Part shown: in pieces, positions 25,127 to 33,115 of the stretch | Position numbering within the stretch: position 1 is the stretch's first letter | How the letters are laid out: every line of letters begins with the position of its first letter | Origin: Gammaproteobacteria bacterium | GTDB lineage: Bacteria > Pseudomonadota > Gammaproteobacteria > Pseudomonadales > Azotimanducaceae | NCBI GenBank assembly: GCA_026706385.1 | Contig: JAPOYV010000126.1 | Span: 1-51,021, forward strand | Direction of reading: 5' to 3' | Length of the DNA: 51,021 bases | Translations under genes and position numbers: made by a program | The notes under the pieces: generated by a model | What the model was told of the DNA's origin: nothing | Databases searched by the model: none | The model's input: only the letters and a program-made list of their open reading frames with translations

Positions 25127-25570
25127 TCATCGACCGACCGGCGGCGCCGTCCGAAACGTCCCACGCGCGATCGCAACCAGCTCGCCGCCATCGCCGTTCA
25201 CGTCGACGTCGACCACGCCGACGCTCCGACCCAGGCGCCGTACGGTCGCGGTCGCCCGCAGCCGCTTCGCCACGGCCGGACGCAGATAGTCGACGCGCAG
25301 GTCCACCGTCGGCACCGCGCTCGCCAACACACCCACCAGAACGAAACAGCCCGCCGTGTCGGCCAATCCGGCCACCGCGCCGCCGTGAAACTGACCGCCA
25401 CCCGCGACCCGTTCGCATCGCGCGTCCAACGGCATCTCCAGCACTAGCCGCCCGATGCCGTCGAACTCCACGACCCGCATCCGCCCGTCCCGCACGTAGG
25501 GCGACGAATCCATCGCCCGTTGCAGGTCCGCTGCTCCCAGCGGGACCGGCGCAGCCCCCGTCCCGCTCAT
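25127..25570 (-). CDS. PaaI-type hotdog thioesterase
   Basis: 147 residues. The hotdog-fold block GGQFHGGAVAGLADTAGCF carries the HGG active-site loop and the acidic residue used by PaaI-type acyl-CoA thioesterases, and VDLRVDYLRPAVAKRLRATA is the conserved strand that follows. The start codon overlaps the stop of the VOC gene as ATGA, so the two are translationally coupled. It probably hydrolyses an aromatic or branched acyl-CoA made by the synthetase two genes upstream. A decayed copy of this gene lies at about 49650-49850. Confidence 0.85.
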   Translation of the reverse strand: MSGTGAAPVPLGAADLQRAMDSSPYVRDGRMRVVEFDGIGRLVLEMPLDARCERVAGGGQFHGGAVAGLADTAGCFVLVGVLASAVPTVDLRVDYLRPAVAKRLRATATVRRLGRSVGVVDVDVNGDGGELVAIARGTFRTAPPVGR

Positions 25571-26208
25571 CCGCCGAGACGCTCGCCGCTGCGCAGCACG
25601 AGCTGGCCGTTCGGCGTGTCCAGCACGGCCTCGATGCCGTGCGCGGGACCCGCCGCCACCGGCACGTCGATGGCGAGCCCCTCGTGGATCCGCGCCAGCG
25701 ACTCCACCTCGGGCGTGACCGCTCGCAGGCTCCGCAGCGTGCAGCCGACCGGACTCGTGGTCCCCGGATGCGGCGTCGCCCCCCAGTCGATGAAATGCGG
25801 AACCACCGCCCCGAAATCGTGTCCGGCCACCACGCCGATGCGCCAGGAGAGCGCCTCGCCTGCCGGCGTGCGCCGCCCCATCGTGAAGTCGGGGTCGATG
25901 GCCAGCCCCAGACGGGCCGCCGCCAGGACCACGCGGTCCATGTCGTTCGTCGCGACCAGGTAGTTGGCCAGCATCGGCGCCGACAGCTTCGCCAGGCGTG
26001 CGCCGAGGGACTCCGCCGGCTGCCCCTCGGGATCCGGGTACATGATCTCGAGAAAACAGCGCCGCCCCAGCGACAGCAGCGCGTTGGCGGTTCCGTTCAC
26101 GGTGTGACGACCGCCGGGCGCCGCCCGCACATCCGTCAACGCCTCGAACGCCTCCATCCCCGCCTCACTCGACGGCGCCACGACCGTCAGATGGTCTACC
26201 GCCGCCAT
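25567..26208 (-). CDS. VOC-superfamily protein (glyoxalase-like)
   Basis: 213 residues from the ATG at 26208, preceded by GGGAGG. The opening VDHLTVVAPSSEAGMEAFEA and the block FLEIMYPDPEG correspond to the glyoxalase-like (VOC) fold, in which His and Glu on paired beta-alpha-beta units hold a metal. Family members isomerise, epimerise or open small molecules; methylmalonyl-CoA epimerase-like or lyase roles are possible in an acyl-CoA pathway. A strikingly similar protein of identical length is encoded at 49842-50483 with the same neighbours. Confidence 0.8.
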   Translation of the reverse strand: MAAVDHLTVVAPSSEAGMEAFEALTDVRAAPGGRHTVNGTANALLSLGRRCFLEIMYPDPEGQPAESLGARLAKLSAPMLANYLVATNDMDRVVLAAARLGLAIDPDFTMGRRTPAGEALSWRIGVVAGHDFGAVVPHFIDWGATPHPGTTSPVGCTLRSLRAVTPEVESLARIHEGLAIDVPVAAGPAHGIEAVLDTPNGQLVLRSGERLGG

Positions 26209-26262
26209 CACGTCCTCCCGATCCCGCAACCACCCGGGACGACCGGCACGGCCCGCCGCGAT

Positions 26263-27762
26263 CTAGCCGTCACGTCCGTCCGCCTCCGCCAACCCCCTGA
26301 GCTTCGCCCGGTCGACCTTGTCGACCCCGGTAAGCGGCAGCGCATCCAAAAAGTGCACCCGGCGCGGGTACTGGTACGGCGGACCGTGCTCGAGCGCGTA
26401 CGCCTGCACGGCGTCCACGTCGAGCCCGCCGCCGGCCCGCCGCACGACGAACGCGACCGGCACGGCGCCGCGCACGTGGTCGGCCAAGGGCACCACGGCG
26501 CAATCGAGTATCTCGGGGTGTCCCGCCAGCAGCTTCTCGACCTCGCCGGGGTACACGTTCTCGCCCGAGCAGACGAACATGTCGTCCTCGCGCCCGACGA
26601 AGTAGAAGAAGCCCGCTGCGTCCCGGCGGACCACGTCGCCGGTGTCGTACCAGCCGTCCACGATCCGCTCGCGCGTTCGCTTCGCGAGATTGTGATAACC
26701 CTTCGTCAACGCCGGACTGCGCAGCACGAGCACGCCCTCGTCCGAGTGCGGGCCTCGCAGCAGACGGATCTCCACCTCGGGCAGCGGATAGCCGAGGGCC
26801 AGCTCCGGCTTCGCGATCCCCTCCGGATGCGGTCCGAACACCGCCGGACCCGCCTCGGTCGTGCCGTACCCGTTCGACACCGTCGCGTTCGGGAACAGCA
26901 ACGCCACCTCGTCCGCCACGGCCCGCGTCAGCGGGGCCGAACCGAGTCCCACCACACGGACGTCCGGAAAGCGCCGCCCGGCCACGTCCGCATTCGCCGC
27001 CATGCGCGCGAACATCGTCGGCACGCCGGACACGTAGTCGATGCGGTGGCGCTCGATCGCATCGGCGAACGTCCGCGCCTCGAAGCGCGGCAGCAGCACC
27101 AGCGTCGCGTTCGCCGCGAACGCGAACTGCGCAGTGAACAAGGCGTTCATGTGGTACAGCGGCGCCGCCGTCAGCAGCCGCATCGACGCGATGGCGTCCC
27201 GCGCCCCGTCGTACGCCGTGCTCGCCCAGTACTGGCCATCGTGGGTCAACAACACCCCCTTGGGCCGACCCGTCGACCCCGACGTGTACAGCACCAGCGC
27301 CGTGTCGCCATCCTCCACCGGCACCGGATCGAACGTCCCCGGCGCCAGGAAGCGGCCGTAGTCGGCGCCGTCGAACGACACCACGGGCACGCCCATGCCC
27401 GCCGCCGCGCCCGCCCGGGCCGCGTCGCAGAACACCATCCGCGGTCCGCTGTCCGCCACGATCAGGCGCAACGTCGCCTCCGGCAGGCGGAAGTTGACCG
27501 GCACCGGCACCACGCCGGCCCGCAGGCAGCCGAACAAAGCCGCGAGCATCTCCTGCCGATTCGCCGACAGGATCACGACGCGTTCGCCGCGGCCGACGCC
27601 GGCCGCGACGAGCCCGCGCGCGAACGCGTCCGCCGCCGCCACGAGGCCGCCGTACGTGTACGTCCGAGTCCCTTCGTGGAGGTCCACCAACGCCGTCCGC
27701 CCGAGCGCGTTCCCCGGCTCCAGGTCGTGCCTCTCCAGCAGCGTTCCGAGGTTTCTGGCCAT
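26263..27762 (-). CDS. AMP-forming acyl-CoA synthetase
   Basis: 499 residues. All main motifs of the adenylate-forming family are present: P-loop LYTSGSTGRPKGV, the YGTTEAGP motif, GWYDTGDVVRR, and the C-terminal catalytic Lys in GVDKVDRAKLR. It activates a carboxylic acid to its CoA thioester with ATP. Substrate preference cannot be read here; the setting (MDR oxidoreductase, VOC, thioesterase, MaoC) points to a fatty, aromatic or terpenoid acid. The ATG at 27762 has GGAGGAGA upstream. It is the second gene of a four-gene operon. A 3' fragment of a near relative survives at 50511-50593. Confidence 0.92.
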   Translation of the reverse strand: MARNLGTLLERHDLEPGNALGRTALVDLHEGTRTYTYGGLVAAADAFARGLVAAGVGRGERVVILSANRQEMLAALFGCLRAGVVPVPVNFRLPEATLRLIVADSGPRMVFCDAARAGAAAGMGVPVVSFDGADYGRFLAPGTFDPVPVEDGDTALVLYTSGSTGRPKGVLLTHDGQYWASTAYDGARDAIASMRLLTAAPLYHMNALFTAQFAFAANATLVLLPRFEARTFADAIERHRIDYVSGVPTMFARMAANADVAGRRFPDVRVVGLGSAPLTRAVADEVALLFPNATVSNGYGTTEAGPAVFGPHPEGIAKPELALGYPLPEVEIRLLRGPHSDEGVLVLRSPALTKGYHNLAKRTRERIVDGWYDTGDVVRRDAAGFFYFVGREDDMFVCSGENVYPGEVEKLLAGHPEILDCAVVPLADHVRGAVPVAFVVRRAGGGLDVDAVQAYALEHGPPYQYPRRVHFLDALPLTGVDKVDRAKLRGLAEADGRDG

Positions 27763-27781
27763 CGACGGGTCTCCTCCAAGT

Positions 27782-28831
27782 TCAGGTCGCGGGCGTCTCG
27801 GCCCGGGGCGGCAGCAGGACGGACTTGCCGACCACGCGGCGGGCGGCGAGCTCGGCGATAGACTCGGCGGCGCGCCGCATCGGCCGCACCGCGTGGATCA
27901 GGGGCTTCAGACCGCCGTCGGCCACCAGCGCCAGCACGCGCCGCTGGTCCTCGGGCAGCCAGCCGTTCGAGCCGCGGATCTCGAGCTCGAACGACCAGAC
28001 GTAGCGCAGGTCGGTGCGCGGATCGTGCCCCGCCGACGCGCCGCACGTCACGACCCGCCCGCCGCGGCGTACCGTGCGCAGCGCGGGCGCCCACGTCTCG
28101 CCGCCCACGTAGTTCACCACCACATCCACGCCGCCCCCGCCCAGGAACCGCGGACGACCGGCGATCCGCCGTGCCGCCGCGACGAAATCCTCCCGCGACG
28201 TGTCGACGACGTGGTCCGCGCCGATCGCCGCCAGCGACGCCGCCTTGCCGGCTCCCGTCGCGCAGGCGATCACCTCGGCGCCGATGCGCTTGGCCAACTG
28301 CACGCAGCACGTGCCGACGCCGCCGGCCGCGCCAAGCACCAGGACCCGCTCGCCGGGCTCGACCTCGGCGCGCGTGTGCATCAGCCGGTACGCCGTGCCG
28401 TAGGCGATCGGCAGGGCCGCGGCGTCGACGAACGACACCGCCGCCGGCACGGGCAGCAGATTCGCCGCCGGCACCGCGAAGTACTCGCGGCAAGTCCCCG
28501 GGACCACCTCGCCCATCATCCCCCGGCCCGCCACGAACGGGTACAGGCTCACCCGGTCGCCACGCCCAAGCGGTTCCAGCCCGTGCCGTTCGCGCAGCGC
28601 GTTCGCGCCCGGTCCGAGCTCCGCCACGCGCCCCGAAGCATCCCCGCACGGCACCATCGGCAACGGCGTCTTCAGCGCCGTCGTGCCGAGCGCCATCATC
28701 GGGTCAAAGCCGTTCAGGGCAACCGCCTCGACGCCGACCAGACACTCGTCGTCGCCGCAATCCGGAACCGGCACGTCCGCGTAGCGCAGATTCCCGATGT
28801 CCCCCTGCTCCTCGTAGAACACGGCTTTCAT
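27782..28831 (-). CDS. Zinc-independent MDR oxidoreductase (quinone reductase-like)
   Basis: 349 residues from the ATG at 28831 (MKAVFYEEQGDIGNLRYAD). In-frame ATGs upstream at 28864 and 28876 are possible. The GroES-like N-domain (VEAVALNGFDPMMALG) and the nucleotide-binding motif VLVLGAAGGVGTCCVQLAKR identify a medium-chain dehydrogenase/reductase. The structural-zinc cysteines of alcohol dehydrogenases are absent, as in NADPH:quinone and enoyl reductases. It probably reduces an enone or enoyl-CoA. It is the first gene of the operon that continues with the acyl-CoA synthetase 19 bases later. A palindrome lies 55 bases upstream. Confidence 0.85.
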   Translation of the reverse strand: MKAVFYEEQGDIGNLRYADVPVPDCGDDECLVGVEAVALNGFDPMMALGTTALKTPLPMVPCGDASGRVAELGPGANALRERHGLEPLGRGDRVSLYPFVAGRGMMGEVVPGTCREYFAVPAANLLPVPAAVSFVDAAALPIAYGTAYRLMHTRAEVEPGERVLVLGAAGGVGTCCVQLAKRIGAEVIACATGAGKAASLAAIGADHVVDTSREDFVAAARRIAGRPRFLGGGGVDVVVNYVGGETWAPALRTVRRGGRVVTCGASAGHDPRTDLRYVWSFELEIRGSNGWLPEDQRRVLALVADGGLKPLIHAVRPMRRAAESIAELAARRVVGKSVLLPPRAETPAT

Positions 28832-28885
28832 CGTCCGTCCGCCAACCGCCATCGTCGTTGCCATGCTACCGCGCATTCGGGCATT

Positions 28886-28899
28886 CTACTCCCCAGTAG
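28886..28899. promoter_or_regulatory. Candidate TetR operator between two divergent operons
   Basis: CTACT-CCCC-AGTAG is a 14-bp perfect inverted repeat placed midway between the divergent starts at 28831 and 28935. It has the same layout (CTACY, four bases, RGTAG) as the palindrome in front of the tetR gene at 38005-38020. Confidence 0.4.
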
Positions 28900-28934
28900 C
28901 CTCGATGCGCGAGCGCCCGCCAGGAGTCCGACCC

Positions 28935-29834
28935 ATGCCCGATCGCCGCAGCCCCGAGTTCCGCGCCTTCATGCAGGCGGTCCGCGCCAGCGCCGCCGAG
29001 CGCGCCGCAGCCTCGCGCACGCTCGCCGGCATTCGCGCGACCATCGACTCCTTCGCCGGTTCCTACCCCCTGCCCGACGACGTCCGCGTGACCCCCGTCG
29101 ACTGCGATGGCGTGCCCGCCGAGTGGGTCGAGGCCGCCGCCGCCGACCGGGTCGTCCTCTACGCGCACGGCGGCTGCTACGTCTCCGGATCCCCGGCGGT
29201 CGTGCGCGAGTTCTGCGCGCGCCTGGCGACCGCGAGCGGCTGCCGGGTCCTCAGCGTCGACTACCGCCTCGCCCCCGAGCACCCGTTCCCGGCCGCCCTC
29301 GACGACGTCCTCGCCGCCTACCGGTGGCTCGTCGGCCGCGGCGTTCCGCCCACCCGCATCGCCGTGGCCGGCGAGTCCGCGGGGGGCGGCCTCGTGTTCG
29401 CCGCGCTCATCGCCTGCCGCGACCGCGGCTTGGCGCCCCCCGCCTGCGGCGTCGCCCTGTCCCCCTGGGTCGACCTCGAGGTCTCGTACGGCGCCTCGCT
29501 CGTGACCAACGCCGACCGCGACATGGCCACGGCCGACCCCCTCGTCCTCGGCGCGCGCGCCTATGCGGGCGCCGACCCGCGCAACCCCCTCGCCTCCCCC
29601 CTGCACGCCGACCTCGCCGGCTTGCCGCCCCTGCTCGTGCAGGTCGGCACGGCCGAGCTGCTGCGCGACGAAGGGCTCGAGATCGCCGCACGCGCGCGGC
29701 GCGCGGGCTGCGACGTCACCGTCGAGCCGTGGGAAGACATGGTCCACGTCTGGCACTGGTTCGGGTCCGTGTTCCCCGAGGCCCGCGCGGCCATCGAGTC
29801 CGTGGGCGCGTACCTGCGCGCCCACCTGGCCTAG
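28935..29834 (+). CDS. HSL-type alpha/beta hydrolase (esterase/lipase family IV)
   Basis: 299 residues from the ATG at 28935 with CAGGAG upstream. The oxyanion-hole motif HGG (YAHGGCYVSG), the nucleophile elbow GESAGG, and a C-terminal His in DMVHVWHWF are those of hormone-sensitive-lipase-like esterases. The acid residue would lie in VGTAELLRDEG. It should hydrolyse a carboxyl ester in the cytoplasm, perhaps to free the acid used by the acyl-CoA synthetase encoded divergently. A hypothetical gene follows 40 bases later on the same strand. Confidence 0.88.
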   Translation: MPDRRSPEFRAFMQAVRASAAERAAASRTLAGIRATIDSFAGSYPLPDDVRVTPVDCDGVPAEWVEAAAADRVVLYAHGGCYVSGSPAVVREFCARLATASGCRVLSVDYRLAPEHPFPAALDDVLAAYRWLVGRGVPPTRIAVAGESAGGGLVFAALIACRDRGLAPPACGVALSPWVDLEVSYGASLVTNADRDMATADPLVLGARAYAGADPRNPLASPLHADLAGLPPLLVQVGTAELLRDEGLEIAARARRAGCDVTVEPWEDMVHVWHWFGSVFPEARAAIESVGAYLRAHLA

Positions 29835-29874
29835 CTTCCCGCTCGCGCGACACCAGGCAGCCGGCCGCGAACCC

Positions 29875-30663
29875 GTGCCCGGCGAACATCCCGACGCCTT
29901 CCTGCTGGACGTGTCCCTGCGCTGCCCCGACGCGGCGGCCGCCGACCGCGTCCTCGACGGGCTGTCGCGCTGCGCGGCGGCCACGCGCCGGGCCGGACCT
30001 GGCGTCCCGGTCTACCTGTTCCACCGCATGCCCGTCGGGCCGGCCGGCCCCCCGACGGTCGATCTCGAGTACTGCGAGCTCTACCTCGGCGCCGCGGCGT
30101 TCTGGCGCCATGCGGAGTCGTCCGAGTTCCTGGCCTTCTACCGAATCGCCACCCGCGCCGCCGACCGGCTCGCGGTACGGATCGGGTTCGCCGGCGCACC
30201 GTCGATCGACGTCGTGTCGCGTTCTCTCGTCCCGCAGCTGCGCGCCCGACCGCTCGCCGTGCACGTCGCCACGCTGTTCGACACGCGGCGCGCGCGCGAC
30301 GCCCCGGGCGCCGAGTACCTGTCGCTGTGTTTCTCGCGCCCCGCGCCGCCGGCGCCGGGCGCCGTCGATCTCTTCGGCCAGCTGCTCGCGGCGGGCCCGT
30401 GGGTCAGCGTCGTTGTGTTCGACGATCCGTCGCAACCGGACCGGCTGCGCCTCAAGGGCGTGCGCGCCGCGCTGCCGCCGGACCCGCGCGAGCGCGCCCT
30501 GTGGTACGCCCTCGCAGCGCGGGCCGATGTAGCCGGCATCCGCATCGGCGACGCCGGCGCCCCCCTCGCCGGCCTGCTGGACGACGCCCCGGGCTTCGCC
30601 GTCACCGCCCCCGCCCGCCACGTCGGCTATGTCCTCCATCCCTGCGCCGGGGCTGTCCTCTAG
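29875..30663 (+). CDS. Hypothetical protein, unrecognised
   Basis: 262 residues from a GTG at 29875, the only plausible start after the hydrolase gene. No signal peptide or membrane helices. The sequence falls into two halves of about 130 residues, each with alternating hydrophobic strands (FLLDVSLRCPDAAAADRVLD, VYLFHRMPVG, VVVFDDPSQPDRLRLKGVRA, HVGYVLHP). This suggests a dimeric alpha-beta barrel or ferredoxin-like fold, but I recognise no family. Its stop shares the CTAG tetranucleotide with the stop of the convergent MaoC-type gene. A role in the surrounding catabolic cluster is likely from position alone. Confidence 0.6.
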   Translation: MPGEHPDAFLLDVSLRCPDAAAADRVLDGLSRCAAATRRAGPGVPVYLFHRMPVGPAGPPTVDLEYCELYLGAAAFWRHAESSEFLAFYRIATRAADRLAVRIGFAGAPSIDVVSRSLVPQLRARPLAVHVATLFDTRRARDAPGAEYLSLCFSRPAPPAPGAVDLFGQLLAAGPWVSVVVFDDPSQPDRLRLKGVRAALPPDPRERALWYALAARADVAGIRIGDAGAPLAGLLDDAPGFAVTAPARHVGYVLHPCAGAVL

Positions 30664-31602
30664 CGCGTTCCGGCGGACCCAGCACCCGCGCCGCCGCCGG
30701 CGCCGGGCCTCGCACCCGCGGACCCGTCGAACCGCGCGAAGCCGTCCGCAATCGCCAGGCCGCCCTCAGCGTTGCGGACCTCGAACCCGACCTCCAGCAC
30801 GCCCGCGGCCGTCCCGCGCACCGCGCCCGACACCTGCAGCGGCGTTCCGGCCACCACCGGCGCGCGGAACCGCCCGCGCAGCCGGCGCAGCGCCGTCAGC
30901 GACAGTGCGCGCAGCTCCGCCACGTGGTCGCGGATTTCGCGCGCCGCGATCGCCCAGCTGGCCACCCCCTGCAGGATCGGCTGCGCGAGTCCGGCGCGGC
31001 GCGCCGCCGACATCTCCGTGTGTATCGGGTGCCACACACCGCCGCACTCCGCGTACACATGGGCCGCGCCGGCGGGGAGCGCGAACCCGAACGCGAATGC
31101 GCGGCCCGTCTTCCACCACCGGCGCCGGCCACGCCGCGACGCCGGCCGTGCCGGTCGCCGCCGCGCCTCGCAACAAGATGCCGGCGAGCGACTCGTACAC
31201 CGCGGCGCAATCCGCCGCGCGCACCGCGCGAAACCGATAGCTCGCGAGGCAGCCCGCGCGGGTCGGCGTCACGCCGTGCACCTCGGCGTCGATACGCAGC
31301 GGTTCCCGAACCGGGATCGGACCCCTGAACCGCGAGTCCTGGTACGCGTGGAACCCCACCAGGCCGGCGCCGCGGGCGACGCCAAGCGCAGCGAGCGCCT
31401 CGCCCGACTCCACGAAGCGGAACTCCTGCGCGACGCACTGCGTCGGCAAGGCGCCGAACCCCGGCCGGGTGTCGTCCAGGAACTCGGCGCGCCCCTCGCC
31501 GCAGGCGGCGGCGTACGCAAGCGCCTCGCGCGTCGTCGTCGTGATCGTCCGCGCCGGCAGTCGCCGCCCGACGGCGCCCGCGTCGACCTGCGCCCCGCGC
31601 AT
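30660..31602 (-). pseudogene. Double-hotdog MaoC-type dehydratase gene, frameshifted
   Basis: Starting at the ATG at 31602, the first frame encodes about 160 residues (TREALAYAAACGEG, FHAYQDSRFRGPIPV). A second frame then continues with RAFAFGFALPAGAAHVYAEC, GVWHPIHTEM and PILQGVASW, the typical hotdog hydratase block. The span of 943 bases is one over a multiple of three. Removing one base from the CCC run near 31105-31107 would join the frames, so a single-base insertion or a sequence error is likely. An intact protein would hydrate an enoyl-CoA. It follows the transporter gene by 23 bases. Confidence 0.75.
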
Positions 31603-31625
31603 CCCGCCCCGCCCGCAGCCGCCCG

Positions 31626-33065
31626 TCACGCCCGCGCGGCCAGACGCGCGACCGCCCGCCCATGCTCTTCGCGCGTGATGCGGTAGCCGGCGAGAAACAC
31701 GCACAGCAGCGTGTAGAGCACGATCAGCACCGGCACCATCGCCGCCGCCAGCATGCGCGGCTGCGCGGGATCCACCTCCGCCCCGGCCGTCGGGAACGCG
31801 ATCACGTCGAGCACCACCCCGGCCAGAAACCCGCCGATCCCGGACGACGCCTTCGCGATGAACGTCAGCACCGAGAAGAACACCCCCTGCAGCCGCCGGC
31901 CCGTCGCCAGTTCCGTCACGTCGGCCGCGTCGGCGATCATCGACACCAGCAGGATCTGCACCGCGATCACCACCGTGGTGAGCACCAGGGTGTGCGCCAG
32001 CACCACCGCCAGCAGCGCCGGCCCGCCCGCCGCCGGCATCGCGCCGAGCAGCCACGCGGCGATCGGCAACGGGCCGATGGCGGTCGCCAGCATCGACAGC
32101 CACAGCGCGCCGCGGCGCTTGCCGAAGCGCCGCCCGAGCGGTCCCGCGAGCGCCGTGCCCAGCGCCACCGCCCCGATCAGCGCGAACAGCAGCAGTCCCA
32201 GCTGACCGGTCGAGAAGCGCCACACGAAGGTGTTCACGTAGAGGCCCGTCGCGCCGGTGAAGCCGGCCGCGACCGACGCGCACAGCGCACCGATGCAGAC
32301 CATGCGGAACGAACGGTTCGACGCCGCACCGGCCAAGTCCTCGCGCAACCGGCCGATCCCGGCCCGCCCGGCGCCGGTGGCCTGCGGCAGCGTCCGGATC
32401 GAGCCGTGCGTCCCCGCCGCGCAGACGAGCACCGCGACCGCGACGGCCGCCCCGCACGCCCAGCCGAAGTCGCCGTAGGCCGCAGCGTCGAAGCGCCCGT
32501 CGGCGAACGCCGCCGACGGCGCGAAGAAGTAGAGGTAGCCCGCCTGGCCCACCGCCAGACTGCCGACCCAGAAGAACAGCGTACGCACGCCCGCGAGCCC
32601 GGTACGCGCGTCGTAGTCGCGGGTCAGTTCGGCCACCAGCGCGTTGCTCGGCACGGAGTAGAACGTCATGGAGACGCGCACGCCCACCGCGCAGGCCAGC
32701 AGCCACGCGAACAGGCCCGCCTCGGCGAGGGCCGGCGGATTGAACAACAGCACCAGGGCGGCCGCCATCGGCAGCGCCGCCGCGTACATGTACGGGTGCC
32801 GCCGCCCGAGTCGGGATCGCGTCGCGTCCGACACCGACCCCACCAGCGGATCCGTCGCCGCGTCCACGCACAGCGCCAAGAGGATCGCCAGGCCGGCGAG
32901 GCTCCCCGACAAGCCCAGCACCTGGTTGTAGTAGAACAGCAGGAACGTGTCGAAGGCGACCGACTTCGCGCCCTCCGCCACCGACCCCACCCCGAATGTC
33001 AGCCGGACCGGCAGCGAGGGCAAGACACCCCGCTGCCCGCGTTCGGTGGGTTTGGTTTTGAACAT
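31626..33065 (-). CDS. MFS transporter of the GPH (glycoside-pentoside-hexuronide) symporter type
   Basis: 479 residues with about 12 hydrophobic helices. GSVAEGAKSVAFDTFLLFYY at the start and DPLVGSVSDATRSRLGRRHP in the first cytoplasmic loop are diagnostic of the MelB-like GPH branch, which moves sugars or organic acids with cations. Many environmental members occur beside lipid or steroid catabolic genes rather than sugar genes. It faces the second TonB receptor gene across a 50-base gap, so outer- and inner-membrane transport of one substrate may be paired. The MaoC-type gene follows. Confidence 0.88.
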   Translation of the reverse strand: MFKTKPTERGQRGVLPSLPVRLTFGVGSVAEGAKSVAFDTFLLFYYNQVLGLSGSLAGLAILLALCVDAATDPLVGSVSDATRSRLGRRHPYMYAAALPMAAALVLLFNPPALAEAGLFAWLLACAVGVRVSMTFYSVPSNALVAELTRDYDARTGLAGVRTLFFWVGSLAVGQAGYLYFFAPSAAFADGRFDAAAYGDFGWACGAAVAVAVLVCAAGTHGSIRTLPQATGAGRAGIGRLREDLAGAASNRSFRMVCIGALCASVAAGFTGATGLYVNTFVWRFSTGQLGLLLFALIGAVALGTALAGPLGRRFGKRRGALWLSMLATAIGPLPIAAWLLGAMPAAGGPALLAVVLAHTLVLTTVVIAVQILLVSMIADAADVTELATGRRLQGVFFSVLTFIAKASSGIGGFLAGVVLDVIAFPTAGAEVDPAQPRMLAAAMVPVLIVLYTLLCVFLAGYRITREEHGRAVARLAARA

Positions 33066-33077
33066 GCAGTAAGTTAT

Positions 33078-33093
33078 TCTACCGGCCAGGAAA
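33078..33093. promoter_or_regulatory. Possible TetR half-site
   Basis: TCTACC-GGCC-AGGAAA lies between the divergent transporter and TonB receptor genes. Only the left arm equals the palindrome found in front of tetR (TCTACC-N4-GGTAGA); the right arm is poor. It is listed because the location matches the pattern of the two better sites. Confidence 0.2.
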
Positions 33094-33115
33094 AAGACGG
33101 ATCGGAGGGTACCAC

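Noticed and set aside
24943-27861. A 972-codon plus-strand open frame
   Set aside because: Antisense to the thioesterase, VOC and acyl-CoA synthetase genes, whose minus-strand products carry clear family motifs. The plus-frame translation is Arg-rich with no domain.
27395-30532. A 1045-codon plus-strand open frame
   Set aside because: It runs across several real genes in other frames, is low-complexity Arg/Pro/Ala, and has no ribosome-binding site or motif.
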